Shown: positions 1 to 8,756 of the stretch, in pieces
How the letters are laid out: every line of letters starts with the position of its first letter
Numbering within the stretch: the first letter of the stretch is position 1
From: JANOGU01 sp031406135
GTDB taxonomy: Bacteria > Pseudomonadota > Alphaproteobacteria > Rhodobacterales > Rhodobacteraceae
Assembly (NCBI GenBank): GCA_031406135.1
Contig: JANOGU010000269.1
Span: 1-22,568 of the forward strand
Length of the DNA stretch: 22,568 nt
Reading direction: 5' to 3'
Translations under genes and position numbers: made by a program
Notes under the pieces: generated by a model
What the model was told of the DNA's origin: nothing
The model's input: only the letters and a program-made list of their open reading frames with translations
Database searches by the model: none

Positions 1-95
1 ACACCCACAAGCCCGGCAACATGGCGGTGCTGGTGCAGTCGCCCCGCGCCGGCCTGCGCACCTTCGAGGACGCGCTGGAGGCCGGGCCGGGCTGA
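1..95 (+). CDS. ccr: C-terminal tail of a probable crotonyl-CoA carboxylase/reductase (partial)
   Basis: Only the last 30 codons are present, in the frame beginning at base 3 and ending in TGA at 93-95. The tail contains HKPGNMAVLV followed by GLRTFEDALEA, which I recognise as the usual C-terminus of Ccr, the NADPH-dependent enzyme that makes ethylmalonyl-CoA from crotonyl-CoA in the ethylmalonyl-CoA pathway for acetyl-CoA assimilation. The match is from memory and covers a short stretch. Another medium-chain dehydrogenase/reductase with a similar end is possible. Third positions are nearly all G or C, as expected for a real gene here. Confidence 0.6.
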   Translation, partial: THKPGNMAVLVQSPRAGLRTFEDALEAGPG

Positions 96-522
96 GGCGC
101 TCTCGCCGCGGCTAGACCGCCGCCCGCCCCGGCGCTGTCCCGCGCGGCTGTGGCGCGCGGGACCGGGGCAAGGGGGGGGCCTGGCCCCCCGTTGCATGCC
201 CGCGCCGCCAGCGGGCCGGCCCCGGCGCGGGCCGCCGTCTTGCGCCCCAGAGGGGGCGCGCTCCGGTTGCGCCTCCGGTTCAGCGGCACCGCCTGCAGTG
301 AGACCCGGGGGTTTCACACCCCCCATGCCGCCGGTGTCTCGAACCGGTGGCGTCACCGTCGGCAAACCCCGTGGGGTATTTGCGCAAGGATGATGCGCGC
401 AGGACCTCCGCGCGCCCCGGGCAAGGTGGGGCATGCCCAGGGCGGGCGCGGGATCCCGGATGGGCCACGGCAATGCCAGGCGAGGTTCCCGCCGCCGCGT
501 TCCTGAACTAGGGTCCCCGCCC
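96..522. other. 427-bp intergenic region, hairpin-rich, no gene seen
   Basis: This stretch separates the ccr-like tail from the helicase. No frame in it resembles a protein. It holds a strong 10-bp hairpin (137-163), a G-run facing a C-run (174-190), a GGGGG/CCCCC pair near 308-326, and a near-palindrome AACCCCGTGGGGT around 365-377. No tRNA or riboswitch fold was recognised. The helicase promoter must lie here, but I cannot pick out convincing -35 and -10 boxes. Confidence 0.6.
137..163 (+). terminator. Hairpin downstream of ccr-like gene, possible terminator
   Basis: Bases 137-146 pair perfectly with 154-163 (10 bp, all but two pairs G-C), leaving a 7-nt loop. It starts 42 nt after the stop codon. 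No T-run follows, so intrinsic termination is uncertain. It may act with Rho or protect the 3' end. Confidence 0.4.
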
Positions 523-2037
523 ATGACCCTGCCCGCCCTTTCCGACGACCAGGCCGAGGCCTGGGACCGACTGGCCGAGGCGCTGAAGGGCGCGGGGGTC
601 GATCTGGACGAGGGCGCGCTGACCCCGCCGCAGGAGGGGCGGACCTCGGTCCTGGCCGTGGTCGGCAAGGCCGGGTCGGGCAAGACCATGCTGCTGGCCG
701 CACTGACCCGGGCGCTGGTGGCGGCCGGGGTGGAGATCGTGGTGCCCGACTGGGAGGGGCGGCGGCGCGCGGGCAAGCGGACGCTGGCGATCCTGTCGCC
801 CACCAACAAGGCGGCGGCGGTTCTGCGTGGCCATGGCGTGCCGGCAACCACGATCCACCGCATCCTCTACACGCCCGTGTACGACCCGCAGTACGAGCGC
901 CTCGCCGAGTGGCTGGCCGGCAACGGCCCCCGCCCGAAGGTGGAAGGACTGACGGAGGCGGCGCTCGACCGGGCGCATGCCTTCTATGCGCAGGCGAAAT
1001 CCATTCCCGGGGCGCTGGCGGCGGCGGGGCTGCGCGGGTCGGACTTCATCAAGGGCTGGAAGCGGCGCGACGAGCCGCTCGACATCGGCTTTGTCGATGA
1101 AGGCTCGATGCTCGACCAGGCGGCGCTGGACGATCTGAAGGAGATCTTCGCCACGCTTGTCGTCTTCGGCGACCCGGCCCAGCTCGCCCCCGTGGGCGCC
1201 TCGGGCGAGATGGTCTTCGACCGCCTGCCGGACAGCCGGCGGCTGGTGCTGCACCGCATCCACCGCCAGGCCGAGGGCAACCCGATCCTCGACCTCGCCC
1301 ATGCCCTGGGCGACCCGGAGGTGGGCTTCGACGCTTTCGAGCGGCGGGTCGCCGCCGCCGCCGCAGCGGACGACCGCATCGTGGTGGCCGAGCGGGTGGA
1401 CGCCGACCTGATGGCCCGGTCGCCGGTGCTGGTCTGGCGCAACGTCACCCGCATCCGCCTGATTTCCGCCTTCCGCCAGGCCCATGGGGTGCCGGAACGG
1501 GAACTGCTACCGGGCGAGCCGCTGATCTGCGACGGGATCGAACTGCCGCTCAAACACCGCAAGAAGCGCATCGATCTGGAGGCGCGCGGCCTGATCAAGG
1601 GCGCGCCGGTGGTCTATCTCGGGCCGGGGAGCCGCGACGGCTTCGCCAGGCTGCATGTCATGGGCGCCGAGGAGCCGCAGGTCTCGGTCGCCGCCATCGT
1701 CCGCATCGAGAGCCCGCAGGAGAGCGAGCCCTTCATCCCCCACGCCGCGCAGATGGGCGCGGTGTTCCTGCACGGCGCGGCGGTGACGGTGCACAAGGCG
1801 CAAGGGTCGCAGTGGGACACGGTGCAGGTCTTCGCCCCCGATCTCTACGCCGCGGCGCAGTCGGGGCGGGTGGAGGCGGGGATCGCGCTGTGGAAGCGGC
1901 TGGCCTATGTCGCGGTGACGCGGGCGCAGCACCGGCTGGTCTGGGTCACCCGCAACCGGCTGGCGCGGCCGACCGTGCCGCTCGGGGTCGGGGATCTGCC
2001 GGGGGTTCCCGCACGGCTGGCGCTGGGCGAGGACTGA
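523..2037 (+). CDS. ATP-dependent RecD/UvrD-like superfamily 1 helicase
   Basis: A 504-residue SF1 helicase. Residues 48-55 (GKAGSGKT) form the Walker A loop. VDEGSMLD near 190 is the Walker B/DEAD-like motif, FGDPAQLAPVG near 214-224 is motif III, VTVHKAQGSQWD near 419-430 is motif V, and YVAVTRAQHRLVWVT near 462-476 is motif VI. An AAA_30-type N-terminal core with a UvrD C-terminal (UvrD_C_2) half fits RecD-like or RecD2-like enzymes that use ATP to unwind DNA or displace proteins from it. It is shorter than RecD2 and lacks its long N-terminal extension, so it is not RecD of a RecBCD complex. The ATG at 523 is preferred because the protein begins there with MTLPALSDDQ. The frame stays open upstream but that sequence looks non-coding. 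The ribosome site is weak. A dispersed hairpin repeat begins 2 nt after the stop. Confidence 0.85.
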   Translation: MTLPALSDDQAEAWDRLAEALKGAGVDLDEGALTPPQEGRTSVLAVVGKAGSGKTMLLAALTRALVAAGVEIVVPDWEGRRRAGKRTLAILSPTNKAAAVLRGHGVPATTIHRILYTPVYDPQYERLAEWLAGNGPRPKVEGLTEAALDRAHAFYAQAKSIPGALAAAGLRGSDFIKGWKRRDEPLDIGFVDEGSMLDQAALDDLKEIFATLVVFGDPAQLAPVGASGEMVFDRLPDSRRLVLHRIHRQAEGNPILDLAHALGDPEVGFDAFERRVAAAAAADDRIVVAERVDADLMARSPVLVWRNVTRIRLISAFRQAHGVPERELLPGEPLICDGIELPLKHRKKRIDLEARGLIKGAPVVYLGPGSRDGFARLHVMGAEEPQVSVAAIVRIESPQESEPFIPHAAQMGAVFLHGAAVTVHKAQGSQWDTVQVFAPDLYAAAQSGRVEAGIALWKRLAYVAVTRAQHRLVWVTRNRLARPTVPLGVGDLPGVPARLALGED

Positions 2038-2038
2038 C

Positions 2039-2115
2039 CCGCTCATCAAGCCCTTGCGGGCTTTCCTCGCGTCCGTGGCGCCAGCGAGGAAAGCCCGCAA
2101 GGGCTTGATGAGCGG
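2039..2115. repeat. Dispersed inverted repeat, copy 1 (32-bp perfect stem)
   Basis: Bases 2039-2070 are the exact reverse complement of 2084-2115, with a 13-nt loop. The arms contain CTCATCAAGCCC, TTGC and GGGCTTTCCTCG, shared with copies at 9467-9535, 14136-14215 and 20668-20736. Each arm also folds on itself (AAGCCC-TTGC-GGGCTT). It starts 2 nt after the helicase stop codon, so it probably ends or protects that transcript. Confidence 0.95.
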
Positions 2116-2171
2116 CTTTCGCGCGCCGCCCGGCTTCGGCTAGGGTGGGACGACAGGAAAGGTTCCGTCCG

Positions 2172-2408
2172 ATGATCTGCGTCTTCGTCCAGTTCCGCTG
2201 CGCCCCGGGCCAGACCTACCAGGTGGCTCAGGCGATCTATGACCGCGAGGTGGTGAGCGAGCTCTTTTCCACCTCCGGCGACTACGACCTGATCGCCAAG
2301 GTCTACATCCCCGACGGCGAGGACGTGGGCCGCTACCTGTCGGACCGGCTGTTCGACATCCCCGGCATCCAGCGCACCCTGACGACGATGACGTTCCGGG
2401 CGTTCTGA
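2172..2408 (+). CDS. Stand-alone Lrp/AsnC ligand-binding (RAM) domain protein
   Basis: A 78-residue protein consisting only of the effector-binding RAM (Lrp/AsnC ligand-binding) domain, without a DNA-binding half. Features include the N-terminal strand MICVFVQF, the STSGDYDLIAKV stretch, and the ending LTTMTFRAF. Family members form rings of dimers and bind amino acids. Stand-alone versions may modulate full-length Lrp proteins. An AGGAAAGG ribosome site at 2155-2162 supports the ATG at 2172 over the ATG at 2145. The next intact plus-strand gene is trpB, so a link to amino-acid sensing is plausible but inferred. Its final 14 codons recur, altered, in the relic at 2788-2829. Confidence 0.85.
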   Translation: MICVFVQFRCAPGQTYQVAQAIYDREVVSELFSTSGDYDLIAKVYIPDGEDVGRYLSDRLFDIPGIQRTLTTMTFRAF

Positions 2409-2440
2409 GGGACCGTAGCTGGTAACCTGAAGCCTGGCGC

Positions 2441-2602
2441 TCAGGACGAGCTGGCAACCGCCGGATCGGACGCCGTGGTCTCCAGTGGCTCGATCAGCAC
2501 CATGGGCACGCCTCCGACGCTGACGATCACCTACTCGCCCCGACGGGCCGCGTCGATGAGTTCTTCAAGGCGATCTTCGGCCTCTTGAACGTCGATCATC
2601 AT
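2441..2602 (-). pseudogene. Broken Phd/YefM-type antitoxin with an internal amber stop
   Basis: Reading from ATGATG at 2602 down to TGA at 2441-2443 gives MMIDVQEAEDRLEELIDAAR, then RRGE, a TAG stop at 2531-2533, and VIVSVGGVPMVLIEPLE. This matches a Phd/YefM antitoxin, where the usual text around the break is GEEVIVSV. A single change of GAG to TAG explains the stop. A GGAGG site lies just upstream of the start. The only conserved half left is the DNA-binding N-terminal part; 23 residues would be made from the first start. No toxin follows: the space where a VapC-like PIN toxin would begin is occupied by the end of the Lrp gene. I infer a dead toxin-antitoxin remnant. Confidence 0.72.
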
Positions 2603-2718
2603 GGCAAGCCTCCGCAACTGCGGTGGAGCATAACAGTGCTACCCAGTTGCCTCAACGGTCGCGCTTTACGCCCCCCGACCCCGGCGCTACATCCCATGGC
2701 CGACAGGGGAGACGCCGG

Positions 2719-2829
2719 ATGCCCGACGACCGCGTGAACAGCTACTGCTCCGTGCCAGACGAGCAGGGGCGGTTCGGTATCTTTGGCGTCCAGCGCATGC
2801 TGACGACGATGACGTTTGAGGCGTTCTGA
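2719..2829 (+). pseudogene. Chimeric relic: start of trpB fused in frame to the end of the Lrp-domain gene
   Basis: The 36-codon reading frame begins MPDDRVNSY and runs to RFGIFG, matching the first 23 codons of trpB at 3519 (20 of 23 residues and 60 of 69 bases identical). It then switches to VQRMLTTMTFEAF and a stop, matching the last 14 codons of the Lrp-domain gene at 2367-2408 (36 of 42 bases identical). The joint falls where the two parents resemble each other: FGIFG in trpB and FDIPG in the Lrp protein. This is what is left if an Lrp-trpB unit was duplicated in tandem and a deletion then joined the first trpB start to the second Lrp end. Both frames stayed in register, so a 36-residue peptide could still be made. 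I expect no function. Confidence 0.88.
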
Positions 2830-2873
2830 GGAGCGGAAGGATCGACGGCGTGGCTCAGCCGCGCCACGACGCC

Positions 2874-3416
2874 TCAACGGCAGACGGGGATCAGCAGCGT
2901 CCGACCTGCACGGATAGCCAGACCCGTGCAGGCCCCGCTATGCGCAATCAGGTCTCCCACGCGAGTTGAGGAGACATTGTCCTTCGCTGCCAGACGCCAA
3001 GCGAAATAGCTCGCCGCGGGCACCCGCCGCAGCTGGCCGGTCCGCGAGATTTGACGCGCAAACCGACGGTAGAATCTCCGGACGTCGAGCCCCTGCCGCA
3101 GCTGGAGGGTCATCACCAGCAGCAATTCGCCCCGACGCGGCTCATCCAACACGCGTCGGCCGTCGCGGATGGGGACAGCTTCGACCAAGCCGCAGAGATG
3201 CGATCCATCGATACCTCCGCCGGGCAGATCGGGGTACTGTTCCATAGTAGCTTTGCCGGCACCCGTGCTTTTGCTGACGAACAGATCGAGGAACTGCATC
3301 TCGGCCAAGTCAACACGGCGGCCCTGCGCGGAGCCTAATCGTTCGAGGTCCAGGCACTCCGCCGCCACCGGGCCTGCCAGCAGCAGGGAGAAAATCGCCA
3401 AGACCAAACGGCGCAA
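2874..3416 (-). CDS. Secreted or periplasmic protein of unknown function
   Basis: I do not recognise this family. From a TTG at 3414-3416 the protein has 180 residues and opens with MRRLVLAIFSLLLAGPVAAE, a typical signal peptide with an Ala-X-Ala cleavage site. A GGAGGAG ribosome site lies 7 nt upstream of this TTG, which is why I prefer it to the more upstream TTG at 3446. The mature part has four cysteines (two CLDL/HLCGLV-like near the front, SGACTG and PVCR near the end), suggesting disulfide bonds. It is convergent with the chimeric relic and divergent from trpB, and so appears inserted between the Lrp relic and trpB. Third positions are less strongly GC than in neighbours, hinting at recent arrival or weak constraint. 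Confidence 0.6.
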   Translation of the reverse strand: MRRLVLAIFSLLLAGPVAAECLDLERLGSAQGRRVDLAEMQFLDLFVSKSTGAGKATMEQYPDLPGGGIDGSHLCGLVEAVPIRDGRRVLDEPRRGELLLVMTLQLRQGLDVRRFYRRFARQISRTGQLRRVPAASYFAWRLAAKDNVSSTRVGDLIAHSGACTGLAIRAGRTLLIPVCR

Positions 3417-3518
3417 GTCACGTCTCCTCCGGCCCGGGCGCGGCAAGCGTAGAAGCGCGGTCCTTTACGCTAAGCGGCAGCGCCGCTAAAGCAAGCGAAG
3501 TTTGCCGGAGAATGCGAC

Positions 3519-4751
<1,233 letters not shown>

Positions 4752-4756
4752 CACCG

Positions 4757-4776
4757 GCGTAAACTTCGGTTTATGC
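4757..4776 (+). terminator. UUCG-capped hairpin after trpB, weak terminator candidate
   Basis: An 8-bp stem (4757-4764 with 4769-4776, one G-T wobble) is closed by a TTCG tetraloop, 5 nt after the trpB stop. No T-run follows, so it may be a transcript-stabilising hairpin instead of a true terminator. Confidence 0.4.
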
Positions 4777-4921
4777 GCGTCTCCCGACCGGGGGATATGG
4801 GACCGCATAACCCCCGGTTGCATCGACGCGGGGCGATTCTGCCTTTTTCCTGCCATCGACGCCCGTGAGGGAAGTCGTCACTAGGCCGCGGGCGCGGCCC
4901 CACCCTTGGCAGGAGACACGC

Positions 4922-5425
<504 letters not shown>

Positions 5426-5446
5426 GCCCGCCCCCCGGGTCACGCG

Positions 5447-5472
5447 CGGAGGCCGGCTTGCGCCGGCCTCCG
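5447..5472 (+). terminator. Strong hairpin terminator after the first poly-Asp gene
   Basis: Bases 5447-5457 pair perfectly with 5462-5472 (11 bp) around a TTGC loop, 21 nt after the stop codon. The following TCCGTTCCC is only mildly pyrimidine-rich. The next gene starts 43 nt further on, so it may be an attenuator between the two poly-Asp genes. Confidence 0.6.
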
Positions 5473-5514
5473 TCCGTTCCCATACTCCGCCCATTCAAGA
5501 ACCGGGCTGAACCG

Positions 5515-5904
5515 ATGCACCGCCGCGCCCTGATTGCTGCGATCCTCACCGCCGTCGCGACGCCCGCGTTCGCGGCCGACCCGGTGGACCGCATCGTGCG
5601 CGAGCTTCGCCGCCTCGGATTCACCGACATCGGCGTGAGCCGCACGCTCCTCGGCCGCAGCCGCATTCTTGCGAGCGGCGGCGGCGGCCAGCGCGAGATC
5701 ATCGTCAATCCCCGCACTGGCGAGATTCTCCGCGACCTCTGGATCGCCGGTGGTGACGGCCAGGGCGGCGGGCTGCTGGGCAGCAGCGGGGACGACGACG
5801 ACGACGACGACGATGACGACGATGATGACGACGACAACAGCGGCCACGGCGGCGGTGGCGATGACGACGACGACGACGACAACAGCGGCCCCGGTGGTGG
5901 CTGA
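5515..5904 (+). CDS. Second exported PepSY-like protein with poly-aspartate and glycine tail
   Basis: A 129-residue protein. Residues 1-21 form a signal peptide ending PAFAA. Residues 23-75 look like a short PepSY-type unit (helix VDRIVRELRRLGF, then strand REIIVNPRTGEILRD). The tail has 15 Asp (93-107), NSGHGGGG, 7 Asp (116-122), then NSGPGGG. It shares its design, but not much sequence, with the gene at 4922, and I take the two as related partners. The TGA at 5902-5904 is followed in the same frame by codons for DDGDDEN and another TGA at 5926-5928, so the tail was probably longer and has been cut by a new stop. The ATG at 5515 has no strong ribosome site. Confidence 0.75.
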   Translation: MHRRALIAAILTAVATPAFAADPVDRIVRELRRLGFTDIGVSRTLLGRSRILASGGGGQREIIVNPRTGEILRDLWIAGGDGQGGGLLGSSGDDDDDDDDDDDDDDDNSGHGGGGDDDDDDDNSGPGGG

Positions 5905-5952
5905 GACGATGGCGACGACGAGAACTGAACGATTGGTGTCCGGGCAGGCTTT

Positions 5953-6477
5953 TTGAAGCGACGTTGGATCATCGGGGTGATTCTGGCCGTGCAGGTGATC
6001 TGCGCGGTCTTTTTCGTGTCCGACATCCTGTCCTCGGTGATCGGGCTGCCGACGGCGCCGGTCAGCTGGCAGTCGCGCGAACTGGTCGAGATCGGGGCGG
6101 CGCTCGGCCTGTTGCTGGGGATCATCTTCGGCGCCGTCGCGCTCAGCCGCGCCGACCGCGCCCGTGTCGTTGCCGAAGAGCGTATCCGCCGCGCGCAGGT
6201 GGCCTTCGCCGACCTGCTGGAGGAACGCTTCCGGGACTGGAGCCTGACCCCGGCCGAGGCCGACGTGGCCTTGTTCGCGATCAAGGGCATGAGCACGGCG
6301 GAAATTGCCGGCCTGCGCGGCGTCAGCGAAGGCACGGTCAAGGCGCAGACCGCCGCGATCTACCGCAAGGCCGGGGTCAGCGGCCGGCCGCAGCTGCTGT
6401 CGCTGTTCATCGAGGACCTCTTGGGCGACGGAGGGGCCGCACCGGCCCAGCCCGCCCCGGCGATGCCCGGGCTCTGA
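5953..6477 (+). CDS. Membrane-anchored LuxR-type HTH transcriptional regulator
   Basis: A 174-residue protein with two predicted membrane helices (about 5-28 and 47-65), an Arg/Glu-rich likely coiled-coil linker (68-95), and a C-terminal GerE/LuxR helix-turn-helix (about 98-155: LTPAEADVALFAIKGMSTAE, then VSEGTVKAQTAAIYRKAGV). There is no receiver or autoinducer domain. The N-terminus would sit in the inner membrane with the DNA-binding part in the cytoplasm. It starts at a TTG (5953-5955), the only usual start codon near the front of the frame, with a weak CAGG site. It follows the two poly-Asp genes on the same strand, 48 nt after the second, so it may respond to or control them (inference). 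It is convergent with cmk, 7 nt between stop codons. Confidence 0.85.
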   Translation: MKRRWIIGVILAVQVICAVFFVSDILSSVIGLPTAPVSWQSRELVEIGAALGLLLGIIFGAVALSRADRARVVAEERIRRAQVAFADLLEERFRDWSLTPAEADVALFAIKGMSTAEIAGLRGVSEGTVKAQTAAIYRKAGVSGRPQLLSLFIEDLLGDGGAAPAQPAPAMPGL

Positions 6478-6484
6478 CGGGCAG

Positions 6485-7087
6485 TCAGCCCGTCGCCAGC
6501 CGGTCCGCCACTATCTCCACCGCCCGCGCCACCGCCTCGTCGATCCGCATCACCGAGGTGTCGAGCAGCACCGCATCGGGCGCCCGGGCCAGCGGGGCCG
6601 TCGCGCGGCCCGCATCGCGGGCGTCGCGGGCGCGGACCTCGGCCAGAACCTCGGCCTCTGCGCCCCCCACCTCCAGCCAGCGGCGCTGCGCCCGCACTTC
6701 CGGGTTGGCGGTGACGAACAGCTTCACTTCCGCTTCGGGGCAGATCACCGTGGCGATGTCGCGCCCGTCGAGCACCGCACCGCCCGGCTGGCGGGCGAAC
6801 CGCTTCTGGAACGCGACCAGCGCCGCCCGCACCTCCGGGATCGCCGCGACCCGGCTGGCCGCCGCGCCGGCGGCCTCGCCGCGCAGGTCGTCCCGGTCCA
6901 GATCGCCCGGCACCAGCCGCGCCGCCGCCTTCACCGGATTTCCGCCCATCGCCCCGACCGCGCGGTACAGAAGCCCGGTATCGAGATGGGCAAAGCCGAA
7001 TGCCGTTGCCACCGCCCGCGCGATGGTCCCCTTGCCCGCCGCCGCCGGGCCGTCGATGGCAACGGTGAAGATGCGTGGCTCGGCCAT
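6485..7087 (-). CDS. cmk: (d)CMP kinase
   Basis: A 200-residue P-loop enzyme that phosphorylates CMP and dCMP to the diphosphates with ATP. Residues 13-21 (GPAAAGKGT) are the Walker A loop. LDTGLLYRAVG is the typical CMP-binding helix, and LDGRDIATVICPEAEVKLFV is the family core. RATAPLARAPDAVLLDTS is the usual C-terminal block. It is slightly shorter than the E. coli enzyme, as is common in this class. It lies 200 nt downstream of aroA on the same strand, a common pairing, but rpsA and ihfB, which often follow cmk, are absent: a convergent regulator gene sits there instead. Confidence 0.95.
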   Translation of the reverse strand: MAEPRIFTVAIDGPAAAGKGTIARAVATAFGFAHLDTGLLYRAVGAMGGNPVKAAARLVPGDLDRDDLRGEAAGAAASRVAAIPEVRAALVAFQKRFARQPGGAVLDGRDIATVICPEAEVKLFVTANPEVRAQRRWLEVGGAEAEVLAEVRARDARDAGRATAPLARAPDAVLLDTSVMRIDEAVARAVEIVADRLATG

Positions 7088-7223
7088 GCCGTCTTGTTCA
7101 CCGCCGCGCCGGGGCTGTCAAATCCGCCATCGCCGGATCTGCCAGAGGCCCGCCCCCGTCGTCCCTGGTGATTCGCCAGCAAGGTTAACGCCATCCGCCG
7201 GCCGCGTGCGTCGGGACGGATGC

Positions 7224-7263
7224 CCGACCGGAAACCGACAGAAAGCCGACCGGAAACCGACAG
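7224..7263. repeat. Two 18-nt direct repeats
   Basis: CCGACCGGAAACCGACAG occurs at 7224-7241 and again at 7246-7263, a 22-nt period. The second copy forms the left arm of the hairpin at 7251-7283. It lies in the aroA-cmk gap, downstream of the aroA stop on the minus strand. Confidence 0.85.
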
Positions 7264-7283
7264 GGAAAATCCTGTCGTTTCCG
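7251..7283 (-). terminator. Hairpin just downstream of aroA
   Basis: Bases 7251-7264 pair with 7271-7283 (13 bp with one bulged C) around a 6-nt loop. It starts 5 nt after the aroA stop on the minus strand. The minus-strand sequence that follows contains GGCTTTCTG and GGTTTCC but no clean T-run. It may cause partial termination between aroA and cmk. Confidence 0.55.
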
Positions 7284-7287
7284 CCGG

Positions 7288-8637
7288 TTAACCCGCCGTG
7301 CGCTGAATATCCGCGCCCAGCGCCCGCATCAATCCCTCGAACGCCGGAAACGAGGTCGCGATCGGGCTGCCGTCGTCCACCGAAACCGCGTTTTTCGCGG
7401 CCAGCCCCAACACCAGAAAACTCATCGCGATGCGGTGGTCGAGATGCGTGGCCGCCGTGGCGCCGCCGGGAACGCCCCCGGCGCCAAGGCCGTGCACGGT
7501 CATCGTGTCGGCGTCGTCCTCCACCGTCACGCCGCAGGCGCGGAGCCCCCTGGCCATGGCGTCGATGCGGTCGCTTTCCTTGACCCGAAGTTCCTTGACC
7601 CCGCGCATGACGGTCCGGCCTTCGGCATTCGCCGCCACCACGGACAGGATCGGGTATTCGTCGATCATCGCCGGGGCGCGGTCGGGCGGTACCTCTATCC
7701 CTTTGAGGTTGCTTGAATATCTCACGCGCAAGTCGGCCACGGGTTCGCCCCCTTCCTCGCGCGGGTTCTCGAAGTCGATGCTGGCGCCCATCTCGACCAA
7801 CGTGAGGTAGAGGCCGTTGCGGGTGGGGTTCTGGCTGACCCCGGGGACACGGATGTCGGACCCCGGGACCAGCAGTGCGGCGCAGACCGGGAAGGCGGCG
7901 GACGACGGATCGCGCGGCACGGCGACGGTCTGGGGTCTGAGTTCCGGCTGGCCGGTCAGCGTGATGACCTGGCCCTCGGCTGTGCTTTCGACCGAAACCT
8001 CCGCCCCGAAACCGCGCAGCATCCGCTCGGAATGGTCGCGGGTCGGCTCGCGCTCGATCACCACCGTCTGCCCCGGCGCATTGAGCCCCGCCAGCAGCAC
8101 CGCCGATTTCACCTGCGCCGAGGCCACCGGGAGCGCGTAGCGCACCGGAACCGGGCTTTCCGCACCGATGACCGTCATCGGCAGCCGCCCGCCCTTGCGC
8201 CCATAAGCCGTTGTGCCAAATAGCGAAAGAGGGTCGGTCACGCGACCCATCGGGCGCTTGCGCAGGCTGGCGTCCCCGGTGAACGTCGCGGCGATGGGGG
8301 TCGTCGCCATCGCCCCCATGAGCAGGCGCACCCCGGTGCCGGAGTTGCCGCAGTCGATGACGCTTTCGGGCTCGCGAAACCCGCCGACGCCCACCCCATG
8401 CACCGACCACGAGCCCTCGCCCTGCCGCGTCACCTCGGCGCCGAAGGCGCGCATGGCGGCGGCGGTGTCGAGCACGTCCTGGCCCTCGAGAAGGCCCGTC
8501 ACCCTTGTCTCGCCGACCGCAAGGGCGCCGAGAATCAGCGACCTGTGGGAGATCGACTTGTCGCCCGGCACCTCCGCCACACCCTTGAGCGCGCCGCCCG
8601 CGCGGGCGGTCATCGGGATCGGCTGGGCATGGGACAT
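7288..8637 (-). CDS. aroA: 3-phosphoshikimate 1-carboxyvinyltransferase (EPSP synthase), class II-like
   Basis: A 449-residue EPSP synthase, the sixth step of the shikimate pathway, joining PEP to shikimate-3-phosphate. Features are GDKSISHRS at 25-33, the PEP-binding loop GNSGTGVRL at 97-105, RPMGRV, SAQVKSAVLLAGLN, RDHSERML, NPTRNG, DEYPILSV and KESDRI near the C-terminal end. The four short motifs that define class II enzymes (RxHxE, GDK, SAQxK, NxTR) are all present, so it groups with the Agrobacterium CP4 enzyme. At the position matching CP4 Ala100 this protein has Gly100, as in ordinary herbicide-sensitive enzymes. A GGAGG site 8 nt upstream fixes the ATG at 8637; the frame stays open upstream without coding character. 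Confidence 0.97.
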   Translation of the reverse strand: MSHAQPIPMTARAGGALKGVAEVPGDKSISHRSLILGALAVGETRVTGLLEGQDVLDTAAAMRAFGAEVTRQGEGSWSVHGVGVGGFREPESVIDCGNSGTGVRLLMGAMATTPIAATFTGDASLRKRPMGRVTDPLSLFGTTAYGRKGGRLPMTVIGAESPVPVRYALPVASAQVKSAVLLAGLNAPGQTVVIEREPTRDHSERMLRGFGAEVSVESTAEGQVITLTGQPELRPQTVAVPRDPSSAAFPVCAALLVPGSDIRVPGVSQNPTRNGLYLTLVEMGASIDFENPREEGGEPVADLRVRYSSNLKGIEVPPDRAPAMIDEYPILSVVAANAEGRTVMRGVKELRVKESDRIDAMARGLRACGVTVEDDADTMTVHGLGAGGVPGGATAATHLDHRIAMSFLVLGLAAKNAVSVDDGSPIATSFPAFEGLMRALGADIQRTAG

Positions 8638-8756
8638 CGGGCTTCCTCCAAGCGTCGGCGGCCTGATAGACCAGCCGGCAGGCGCGGTCCAGCGCCGCCG
8701 GTTGGCGTTGAAATCACAGGGTTTTCCAGGCGGCTTGCCGCCGCCGTCCGGGTCGG

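Noticed and set aside
96..522. Small open frames between the ccr-like tail and the helicase
   Set aside because: They have no domain, ribosome site or coding bias, and overlap strong hairpins.
2172..2440. A toxin gene next to the broken antitoxin
   Set aside because: No PIN or RelE-like frame is found downstream of the antitoxin on the minus strand. The plus-strand Lrp-domain gene occupies that space.
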